Source of the DNA: Clostridia bacterium
GTDB taxonomy: Bacteria > Bacillota > Clostridia > Oscillospirales > Acutalibacteraceae
Assembly: GCA_017550105.1 (NCBI GenBank)
Contig: JAFYLQ010000020.1
Location: 1 to 41,080 of the forward strand
Direction: 5' to 3'
Length of the DNA stretch: 41,080 nucleotides
The translations under genes were made by a program, and so were the position numbers. The notes beneath the pieces are model-generated. The model ran no database searches. It saw only the letters and a list, made by a program, of their open reading frames with translations, and was not told the origin of the DNA. Positions 35,142 through 41,080 of this stretch are shown here, one piece after another. Position 1 is the first letter of the stretch; every line of letters begins with the position of its first letter.

Positions 35142-36608
35142 TTATGCAAATGGATTTTCTGTTTTGTAGGGGAGGGACTTGGGCTGGTTGTAACCGATTT
35201 TTCCAACTCCAAGATATTTGAATACCTCAAATATTGCCTTGCCGTAGTGACCGAAAGCAACTGCGCCGTGGTGGGGGAAGTTGCCCTCAATAAGCACGTG
35301 GCGGTAGAATCTGCCCATTTCGGGGATTGCGAATACACCGATACCACCGAATGAACGGGTTGCCACGGGAAGAACCTCGCCTTCTGCAACGTATGCTCTG
35401 AGTTCACTGTCAGCAGTTGACTGAAGTCTGAAGAAGGTAATATCACCGGGAGCGATGTCGCCCTCAAGGGTACCGTTTGTGTACTCCTTGGGAAGTGCTC
35501 TTGCCATAATCTTCTGGTATTTCATTTCGCAGAAGCTAAGCTTACAAGCGGGTGTGTTACCGCAATGGAAGCCCATAAATGTATCTGTGAAGCTGTAGGG
35601 TGTTTTACCTGCAATTTCTTTTTCGTACATATCACGGGGAACGGAGTTGTTGATGTCAAGAAGTGTAACTGCGTCCTCACTTACACAAGCGCCGATGTAC
35701 TCGGAAAGTACGCCGTAAATGTCAACCTCACATGAAACGGGGATGCCCCTTGAAGCAAGACGGCTGTTTACGTAGCAGGGAACAAATTTGAATTCGGTCT
35801 GGAATGCGGGCCAGCATTTGCCTGCAATTGCAACGTATTCTCTTGAACCCTTGTGAGCCTCAACCCAGTCAAGAAGTGTAAGCTCATACTGAGCAAGCTT
35901 TTCAAGGATTTCGGGCTTTTTGTTGCCTTCGCCGAGTTCTTTTGCCATATCGGCAACAACCTCGGGGATTCTTTCGTCACCTGCGTGAGCGTTGAAGGAA
36001 GCGAAAAGGTCAAGCTCACTGTTTTCTTCAATTTCAACACCCAAATCATAAAGACGCTTGATGGGTGCATTACAAGCAAGGAAGTCCTGAGGACGAGGAC
36101 CGAAGGAAATGATTTTAAGGTTCTTAAGTGCAAGTATTGTTCTTGCAATGGGAAGGAAATCCTTAATCATCTTAGCGCAGTCAACGGCGTCACCAACGGG
36201 GTATTCGGGTATGTAAGCCTTGATTTCTCTTAATTTAAGGTTGTAGCTTAAGTTAAGCATACCGCAGTAAGCGTCACCTCTGCCGTCGAGAAGGTCGTTT
36301 TCGCTTTCCTCGGCTGCGGCACAGTACATAACGGGGCCGTCAAAATACTTTGCAAGAAGTGTTTCGGAGGATTCGGGACCGAAGTTACCAAGGTAGATAA
36401 CAAGGGCGTTACAGCCTGCATTTTTAACGTCCTCTAATGCCTTAAGCATATCCTTTTCATTTTCAATACAAACGGGGCATTCATAAATTTCACCCGTTTT
36501 GGAATATTCTTTTACAATAGCGCTTCTTCTACCCTCGGAAAGGGTCATAGGGAAGCAGTCACGTGAAACGGCAACAATACCGAGCTTCACTGCGGGTATG
36601 TTTTTCAT
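35142..36608 (-). CDS. L-fucose/L-arabinose isomerase family protein
   Basis: A 488-residue cytoplasmic protein with the layout of ketol isomerases of the fucose/arabinose type: N-terminal alpha/beta domains (VKLGIVAVSRDCFPMTLSEG, NALVIYLGNFGPE) and a C-terminal metal-site domain (HCGNTPACKLSFCEMKY; GDITFFRLQSTADSE; EGNFPHHGAVAFGHYGK). These enzymes interconvert aldoses and ketoses using Mn2+. The natural sugar cannot be read from the sequence, and no fuculose kinase or aldolase gene is adjacent. It has a consensus promoter and an AAGAAGG ribosome site. It converges on the GH4 operon and diverges from the trpB T-box, so it is its own unit. Confidence 0.78.
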   Translation of the reverse strand: MKNIPAVKLGIVAVSRDCFPMTLSEGRRSAIVKEYSKTGEIYECPVCIENEKDMLKALEDVKNAGCNALVIYLGNFGPESSETLLAKYFDGPVMYCAAAEESENDLLDGRGDAYCGMLNLSYNLKLREIKAYIPEYPVGDAVDCAKMIKDFLPIARTILALKNLKIISFGPRPQDFLACNAPIKRLYDLGVEIEENSELDLFASFNAHAGDERIPEVVADMAKELGEGNKKPEILEKLAQYELTLLDWVEAHKGSREYVAIAGKCWPAFQTEFKFVPCYVNSRLASRGIPVSCEVDIYGVLSEYIGACVSEDAVTLLDINNSVPRDMYEKEIAGKTPYSFTDTFMGFHCGNTPACKLSFCEMKYQKIMARALPKEYTNGTLEGDIAPGDITFFRLQSTADSELRAYVAEGEVLPVATRSFGGIGVFAIPEMGRFYRHVLIEGNFPHHGAVAFGHYGKAIFEVFKYLGVGKIGYNQPKSLPYKTENPFA

Positions 36609-36641
36609 CTGTAATACCTTCTTTACTTAAATGATACCTTT

Positions 36642-36670
36642 ATTTTACTTTGAAGCCCCCGTTATGTCAA
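36642..36670 (-). promoter_or_regulatory. Isomerase gene promoter
   Basis: Minus strand: TTGACA (plus 36665-36670), a 17-base spacer, and TAAAAT (plus 36642-36647). It lies back to back with the trpB promoter; the two -35 boxes are 22 bases apart. Confidence 0.8.
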
Positions 36671-36692
36671 TATTTAAAGGCAAAATCTTCTA

Positions 36693-36721
36693 TTGACATA
36701 TTAATTTAGGGGTGCTATAAT
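36693..36721 (+). promoter_or_regulatory. T-box/trpB promoter
   Basis: Perfect TTGACA at 36693-36698, a 17-base spacer, and perfect TATAAT at 36716-36721 with TGC before it (extended -10). Confidence 0.92.
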
Positions 36722-36740
36722 TCTACCATAATTTAATTGT

Positions 36741-37010
36741 AAACCGTTGAAGCGGAAGTAACGGCGATGATGCCTTCACAGAGAGCCCGTGTTGCTGGAA
36801 TCGGGCAGGAAACAAATCGTCAAATGGGCCGCTGAGGGTGCAGTCAAATGCCTTTTGGCAAAGTATTCTGCAACGTTTGGCATACGTTAGTTGTCGGGGG
36901 TATGTTTGTACCTCGTAAGAGTGCGATTTTTTCGCAAATTCAAGGTGGCACCGCGGATAAGCTTTATTCGTCCTTGACAGAAGGTTAAGTTCTGTCGGGG
37001 GCTTTTTGTT
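36741..37010 (+). promoter_or_regulatory. Tryptophan T-box riboswitch
   Basis: T-box leaders bind a specific tRNA and read its charging state; uncharged tRNA stabilises an antiterminator. Stem I is closed by AGCGG (36751-36755) pairing with CCGCT (36829-36833). The specifier loop has AGTA on its 5' side and AAA-TGG on its 3' side, giving specifier TGG (Trp) at 36825-36827. The distal AGAGAG motif (36780-36785) is present. The T-box proper, GGTGGCACCGCG, is at 36944-36955. A terminator follows, with GACAGAA (36976-36982) pairing with TTCTGTC (36990-36996), an extended GC/GT stem and a T-run to 37010. The Trp specifier agrees with the downstream trpB. Confidence 0.93.
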
Positions 37011-37029
37011 TTATAAAAGGAGTAAAATT

Positions 37030-37065
37030 ATGTTATTGACCAAACGATGGCGATTCTGCAAATAA
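37030..37065 (+). CDS. Possible Trp-containing leader peptide ahead of trpB
   Basis: An 11-codon ORF, MLLTKRWRFCK, begins 7 bases after a strong AAAGGAG site (37016-37022) and stops 43 bases before the trpB ATG. It lies between the T-box terminator and trpB, so it would be translated only on read-through transcripts. It contains one Trp codon followed by Arg-Phe-Cys-Lys. In Bacillus the anti-TRAP gene rtpA combines a Trp T-box with a Trp-rich leader peptide; this is a similar layout with a different gene. CCAAA inside the ORF (37040-37044) could pair with TTTGG at the trpB ribosome site (37093-37097), which would let ribosome position affect trpB translation. That pairing is short and speculative. 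Confidence 0.5.
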   Translation: MLLTKRWRFCK

Positions 37066-37108
37066 CCTGAAATTATAAATAAAATCAACAATTTTGGAGG
37101 AAACAAAA

Positions 37109-38329
37109 ATGTTATATAATGGCGTAGATTTTGATACATATTTTAATAATTATCCCGATAAAAACGGATACTTCGGTAAATACGGCGGTGTTTACATTGA
37201 CGACAAGCTCAAAGCCGCTATGGCAGAAATTACCGAGGCTTACTACTCAATCTGTCAGTCAAGAAAGTTCATTGCAGAGCTTCGCAGAATCCGTAAGGAA
37301 TTTCAGGGCAGACCCACGCCCGTTACACATCTTGAAAGACTTTCAGATGCTTTGGGCGGTAAGGTTCAGCTTTATGCAAAGCGTGAGGATTTAAACCATT
37401 CAGGTGCTCACAAGCTTAACCACTGTATGGGTGAGGCGCTTCTTGCAAAATATATGGGCAAGAAAAAGGTTATTGCCGAAACAGGTGCGGGTCAGCACGG
37501 CGTTGCTCTTGCAACAGCTGCCGCATATTTCGGTCTTGAATGCGATATTTATATGGGCTCCGTTGATATTAAAAAACAGGCTCCCAACGTTGCAAGAATG
37601 AAAATTTTAGGTGCAAACGTTGTTGAGGTTACCCACGGTCTTCAGACTCTTAAGGAGGCAGTTGACGCGGCTTTTGATGCATATAGCAAGGAATATAACG
37701 ACAGCATTTACTGTATCGGTTCAGTTTTAGGACCCCATCCCTTCCCGATGATGGTGCGTGACTTCCAGAGCATTGTTGGTATAGAAGCAAGGGATCAGTT
37801 TATTGAAATGACCGGTCATCTTCCCTCATCAATTGTTGCCTGCGTTGGCGGTGGTTCAAATGCCGCAGGTCTTTTTGCAGGCTTCCTTAATGACCCGGTT
37901 GATATTTATGGTGTTGAGCCTTTAGGCAGAGGTCCCAAGCTCGGTGACCATGCCGCAAGTCTTAAGTACGGTACAGAAGGAGTTATGCACGGATTCAACA
38001 GTATTATGCTTAAGGATGAAAATGGTGAGCCCGCTCCCGTTTACTCCGTTGCAAGCGGTCTTGATTATCCTTCATCAGGACCCGAACACGCTTTCTTGCA
38101 GGAAATCGGCAGAGTTAAATACGACGTTGTTGACGATGAAGAAACTATCGATGCATTCTTCAAGCTTTCACGTATGGAGGGTATCATTCCTGCAATCGAA
38201 TCCTCACACGCAGTAGCCTTTGGTATGAAACTTGCAAAGACTATGGATAAAGGTTCTATTCTTATTAACCTTTCCGGTCGTGGAGATAAGGATATGGACT
38301 ATATCATCGAAAACTACGGTATTAGATAA
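37109..38329 (+). CDS. trpB: Tryptophan synthase beta chain, stand-alone
   Basis: TrpB joins indole and L-serine to make tryptophan, using pyridoxal phosphate. The 406-residue protein has the substrate and cofactor motifs [27 protein letters not shown] with the PLP lysine at 102, [16 protein letters not shown], and the phosphate-binding GGGSNAAG, and ends [12 protein letters not shown]. It is the TrpB1-type enzyme by motif rather than the TrpB2 type. No trpA or other trp gene flanks it, so it may salvage indole from the gut environment, or the rest of the operon lies elsewhere. GGAGG at 37096-37100 fits ATG 37109; the frame opens at TTG 37094. It is controlled by the Trp T-box and possibly a leader peptide. 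Confidence 0.95.
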   Translation: MLYNGVDFDTYFNNYPDKNGYFGKYGGVYIDDKLKAAMAEITEAYYSICQSRKFIAELRRIRKEFQGRPTPVTHLERLSDALGGKVQLYAKREDLNHSGAHKLNHCMGEALLAKYMGKKKVIAETGAGQHGVALATAAAYFGLECDIYMGSVDIKKQAPNVARMKILGANVVEVTHGLQTLKEAVDAAFDAYSKEYNDSIYCIGSVLGPHPFPMMVRDFQSIVGIEARDQFIEMTGHLPSSIVACVGGGSNAAGLFAGFLNDPVDIYGVEPLGRGPKLGDHAASLKYGTEGVMHGFNSIMLKDENGEPAPVYSVASGLDYPSSGPEHAFLQEIGRVKYDVVDDEETIDAFFKLSRMEGIIPAIESSHAVAFGMKLAKTMDKGSILINLSGRGDKDMDYIIENYGIR

Positions 38330-38330
38330 T

Positions 38331-38471
38331 TTCCGGTTTTGGCGCATAAGTCGTTTTTTGCCCCTCGGAGTATACCTGATACACCATCGGTTCAAGAAAA
38401 CGCCTTCTGCATCCAAAATCGAAAATTATGGCGAGTTAACTTTTCCGCTTTTGGCGTATAAGTTGTTTTTG
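38331..38471. repeat. Imperfect direct repeat flanking a spacer, after trpB
   Basis: About 30 bases at 38331-38360 (TTCCGGTTTTGGCGCATAAG start) recur at 38443-38471 (TTCCGCTTTTGGCGTATAAG start) with few changes. The 80 bases between, with CCCCTCGGAGTATACC, have no ORF. I recall similar sequence as a scattered intergenic element in gut Clostridia, which cannot be checked here. Confidence 0.55.
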
Positions 38472-38483
38472 AAACCAAAAATC

Positions 38484-38517
38484 AAAAAGGAGTGCAAGTC
38501 ACTCCTTTTTATTTTTT
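38484..38517 (+). terminator. Rho-independent terminator after trpB
   Basis: Perfect 11-bp stem (38484-38494 with 38500-38510), five-base loop, and a T-rich tail. It sits 155 bases beyond the trpB stop, after the repeat, so the transcript would include the repeat. Confidence 0.9.
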
Positions 38518-38518
38518 A

Positions 38519-38547
38519 TTGATTTTTAGAAAAATGGGTGTTATAAT
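38519..38547 (+). promoter_or_regulatory. LysR gene promoter
   Basis: TTGATT at 38519-38524, a 17-base spacer, and TATAAT at 38542-38547 with an upstream TG (extended -10). The 5' leader would be about 20 bases. Confidence 0.75.
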
Positions 38548-38573
38548 TGTATATATGTATGGGTGGTGATTTT

Positions 38574-39494
38574 TTGAATTTGCTTCATATGAAATATGCT
38601 GTAGAGGTTGCAAGGCTTGGCTCATTGGGTAAGGCCTCTGATTCTCTGCTTATTGCCACACCCAATATAAGCCGTTCAATCAAAGAGCTTGAGGCTGACC
38701 TTGGTATATCTATTTTCGAGCGTACCACCAAGGGTATGGAGCTTACCCCCGATGGCGAGGAATTTATAAACTTCGCCAAAAGAATTCTCGGACAGATTGA
38801 ACAGGTCGAGGATTTTTATAAGAAGGGGACTGCCAAAAAACAGGAGTTCTCCATTTCCGTACCCCGTGCCTGCTATATTTCCGAAGCCTTTGCAGAATTC
38901 TCAAAATCCCTGACAGGTGACCCTGCAGAAATATTCTATAAAGAAACAAACTCCCAACGAACAATCCGTAATATGCTTGAGCACGATTATAAATTGGGTA
39001 TAATCCGTTATGCCGAAAATTATGATAAGTATTTTAAATCTATGCTTGAGGAAAAGGGCTTTCAGTATGAATTGGTGACGGAGTTTACCTATTCCCTTTT
39101 GATGAGTGCCGATAATCCCTTGGCACAAAAAGAAAACGTTTCTTTGGATGATTTAAAGGATTATGTTGAAATCGCTCACGCTGATCCGTACGTTCCGTCA
39201 ATGCCCCTGTCGAAGGTTGTTAAGGAGGAGCTTTTGGATAATATAAACCGTAGAATTTATATTTTTGAAAGAGCGAGTCAGTTTGACCTTTTGTCAATGA
39301 ATCCCGAAACCTTTATGTGGGTTTCACCCGCTCCCCAAAGCCTTATGGAAAGGTACAACCTTGTGCAGAAAAAGTGTGCGGATAACAAAAAAGTGTACAA
39401 GGACGTTCTTATCTATAAAAACGGTTATAAGCTGTCTAAATTGGACAGACAGTTTATTACTGCCCTGTGTGAATCCAAAAGAAAGCATATCTGA
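38574..39494 (+). CDS. LysR-family transcriptional regulator
   Basis: A 306-residue regulator. The N-terminal winged helix-turn-helix is clear (NLLHMKYAVEVARLGSLGKA, NISRSIKELEADLGISIFER, GMELTPDGEEF), followed by the effector-binding domain. TTG 38574 is chosen because GGGTGGTGA lies 5-10 bases upstream and family members start MNLLHLKY. The frame is open upstream to TTG 38547, but that overlaps the -10 box. LysR proteins usually bind near their own promoter and a neighbour. The neighbours here are trpB (same direction, before a terminator) and adhE (same direction, behind its own regulatory site), so the target is not obvious. The effector is unknown. Confidence 0.92.
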   Translation: MNLLHMKYAVEVARLGSLGKASDSLLIATPNISRSIKELEADLGISIFERTTKGMELTPDGEEFINFAKRILGQIEQVEDFYKKGTAKKQEFSISVPRACYISEAFAEFSKSLTGDPAEIFYKETNSQRTIRNMLEHDYKLGIIRYAENYDKYFKSMLEEKGFQYELVTEFTYSLLMSADNPLAQKENVSLDDLKDYVEIAHADPYVPSMPLSKVVKEELLDNINRRIYIFERASQFDLLSMNPETFMWVSPAPQSLMERYNLVQKKCADNKKVYKDVLIYKNGYKLSKLDRQFITALCESKRKHI

Positions 39495-39504
39495 CAAAGC
39501 CTGA

Positions 39505-39535
39505 CTGAACGGTTTTCCGTTCGGCTGGGTTTTTG
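39505..39535 (+). terminator. Rho-independent terminator after the LysR gene
   Basis: An 8-bp stem with one wobble (39505-39512 with 39517-39524), TTTT loop, then CTGGG and a T-run. Confidence 0.8.
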
Positions 39536-39605
39536 TTGTTTTATGGTGTTATCATTTTTGATAATACTTATTATACCAATTAAGAATTCCGTAAGACGTG
39601 AATAG

Positions 39606-39623
39606 TTGTTAAAATAATAACGA
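39606..39623 (+). promoter_or_regulatory. Rex-like redox operator upstream of adhE
   Basis: TTGTTAAAATAATAACGA is an imperfect palindrome that matches the Rex consensus TTGTTAA-n4-TTAACAA except for two positions in the right arm. Rex represses fermentation genes such as adhE when NADH is low. It lies 72 bases before the adhE ribosome site. The adhE promoter itself was not clearly located. A hairpin (TAGGG..CCCTA, about 39628-39652) lies between. Confidence 0.5.
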
Positions 39624-39695
39624 ACTTTAGGGATGGGGTACGCCTTGCCCTAAAACGAAATTATTATTGTATATTAAATCAGGAGGATATAGACA

Positions 39696-41080
39696 ATGAA
39701 TTACGAAATTATCGATTGCGTTGAAAAGCTTCAGGAAGCAATTGAACGCACCAGAGAAGCACAGAAAAAGTTTGCTACCTACACTCAGGAGCAGGTAGAC
39801 AAGATTTTCCTTGCAGCCGCATCTGCAGCTAATAAAGCAAGAATCCCTCTTGCAAAAATGGCTGTTGAAGAAACCGGTATGGGTATTGTAGAAGATAAGG
39901 TTATTAAAAATAACTACGCTGCAGAGTACATCTACAACGCATACAAGGATACAAAAACCTGCGGTATTATTGAAGAAGATAAAGCTTTCGGTACTAAAAA
40001 GATTGCAGAGCCCATCGGTGTTGTTGCAGCGGTTATTCCTACAACAAACCCCACCTCAACTGCAATATTCAAGTGTCTTCTTGCTCTTAAAACAAGAAAC
40101 GCTATTCTTATCTCTCCCCACCCCAGAGCAAAGAACTGCACAATCGCCGCCGCAAAGCTCGTGCTTGAGGCTGCTGTTGAAGCAGGTGCTCCCGAAGGAA
40201 TCATCGACTGGATTGACGTTCCTTCACTTGAAATGACAAACACAGTAATGAAGGAAGCAGACATCATCCTTGCAACAGGTGGTCCCGGTATGGTTAAGGC
40301 TGCTTACTCAAGCGGTAAGCCCGCACTCGGTGTTGGTGCAGGTAACACACCCGCAATCATTGATGAGAGTGCAGATATTCTTCTTGCTGTTAACTCAATT
40401 ATCCATTCAAAGACCTTCGATAACGGTATGATTTGTGCTTCCGAGCAGTCAGTTATCGTTCTCGAAAACGTTTACGATGCAGTTAAAACTGAGTTTGCAA
40501 GTCGCGGCTGCTACTTCCTTGACGAAGCAGAAACTGAAAAGGTAAGAAAAACAATCATCATCAACGGCGCACTTAATGCAAAAATCGTTGGTCAGCCTGC
40601 CGCAAAAATTGCTGAACTTTCAGGCGTAACAGTTCCCGAAGGAACAAAGATTCTTATCGGTGAGGTTGAAAGCGTTGACATCAGCGAGGAATTCGCTCAC
40701 GAAAAGCTTTCACCCGTACTTGCAATGTACAAGGCAACATCCTTTGAGGATGCTCTTGACAAGGCAGACCAGCTCGTTGCAGACGGCGGTTACGGTCACA
40801 CATCTTCAGTTTACCTTAACGAAGTAACCGAAACAGAAAAACTCAATGCTTTTGCGGCAAGAATGAAAACCTGTCGTATTCTTGTTAACACACCCTCATC
40901 ACACGGCGGTATCGGTGACCTTTACAACTTCAAGCTCGCACCCTCACTTACACTCGGTTGCGGTTCATGGGGCGGTAACTCAGTTTCCGAAAACGTTGGT
41001 GTTAAACACCTTTTAAATATCAAAACAGTTGCAGAAAGAAGGGAAAATATGCTTTGGTTCCGTGCACCCGAAAAGGTTTA
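39696..41080 (+). CDS. adhE: Bifunctional acetaldehyde-CoA/alcohol dehydrogenase, N-terminal part
   Basis: The first 461 codons of a gene cut by the window end. They form the CoA-acylating aldehyde dehydrogenase domain, which reduces acetyl-CoA to acetaldehyde with NADH. Visible motifs are AEPIGVVAAVIPTTNPTSTA, ILATGGPGMVKAAYSSGKPA, GVGAGNTPAIID, and the catalytic Cys247 in FDNGMICASEQS. The sequence reaches RRENMLWFRAPEKV, which in AdhE is the linker to the iron-dependent alcohol dehydrogenase domain. A fused AdhE is therefore expected beyond the window rather than a stand-alone EutE-type dehydrogenase. A strong AGGAGG ribosome site is 9 bases before the ATG. Gene type fits a fermentative anaerobe that disposes of reducing power as ethanol. 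Confidence 0.95.
   Translation, partial: MNYEIIDCVEKLQEAIERTREAQKKFATYTQEQVDKIFLAAASAANKARIPLAKMAVEETGMGIVEDKVIKNNYAAEYIYNAYKDTKTCGIIEEDKAFGTKKIAEPIGVVAAVIPTTNPTSTAIFKCLLALKTRNAILISPHPRAKNCTIAAAKLVLEAAVEAGAPEGIIDWIDVPSLEMTNTVMKEADIILATGGPGMVKAAYSSGKPALGVGAGNTPAIIDESADILLAVNSIIHSKTFDNGMICASEQSVIVLENVYDAVKTEFASRGCYFLDEAETEKVRKTIIINGALNAKIVGQPAAKIAELSGVTVPEGTKILIGEVESVDISEEFAHEKLSPVLAMYKATSFEDALDKADQLVADGGYGHTSSVYLNEVTETEKLNAFAARMKTCRILVNTPSSHGGIGDLYNFKLAPSLTLGCGSWGGNSVSENVGVKHLLNIKTVAERRENMLWFRAPEKV

Noticed and set aside
35853-36233. A plus-strand ORF inside the isomerase gene
   Set aside because: It is antisense to a clear protein family and has no motif, ribosome site or promoter.

Overview
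The window looks like a chromosomal segment of a Gram-positive Firmicute of class Clostridia, most likely Oscillospiraceae/Ruminococcaceae-like and possibly from a gut metagenome. The evidence is the Firmicute-type rpoB-rpoC order, an infC-rpmI-rplT operon behind an L20-type leader, a dprA-topA-trmFO run, PASTA-domain and lipoprotein genes, a T-box riboswitch, strong SIGA promoters with extended -10 boxes, and intergenic repeats of a kind common in gut Clostridia. The taxonomic call is an inference from gene content; no rRNA is present.

Layout. Positions 1-4.4 kb hold the 3' end of rpoB (with an in-frame TAA at 22-24) and all of rpoC, closed by a strong terminator. Next come a repeat-rich gap and uvrC, then about 0.7 kb of non-coding repeats and hairpins. 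A NUDIX gene (minus) diverges from rsmD-coaD, a coiled-coil gene and a zinc-ribbon/pseudokinase/PASTA membrane protein. From 11.3 kb there is the autoregulated infC-rpmI-rplT operon, then an rRNA methyltransferase, dprA, topA, trmFO, rnc, a radical SAM gene and smc, mostly with overlapping or abutting ends. A second repeat-rich gap precedes ftsY-rdgB, where FtsY carries its acidic extension at the C terminus.

The last 16 kb is more accessory. It contains a convergent lipoprotein, a large duplicated surface protein paired with a MacB-like ABC transporter, and a sugar operon that encodes two NAD-dependent glycosidase-family proteins (GH109-like and GH4) plus a BadF-type sugar kinase. A fucose/arabinose-isomerase-family gene converges on this operon. 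After that come a tryptophan T-box with a short Trp-containing leader ORF in front of a stand-alone trpB, a LysR regulator, and the start of adhE behind a Rex-like operator.

No phage, CRISPR array, IS transposase, tRNA or rRNA was recognised. The most unusual items are the T-box plus leader-peptide arrangement at trpB, the PASTA pseudokinase next to a coiled-coil protein, the duplicated secreted protein with its ABC partner, the C-terminally extended FtsY, the two non-ATG starts (ATC for infC, ACG for the methyltransferase), and the stop codon inside rpoB.
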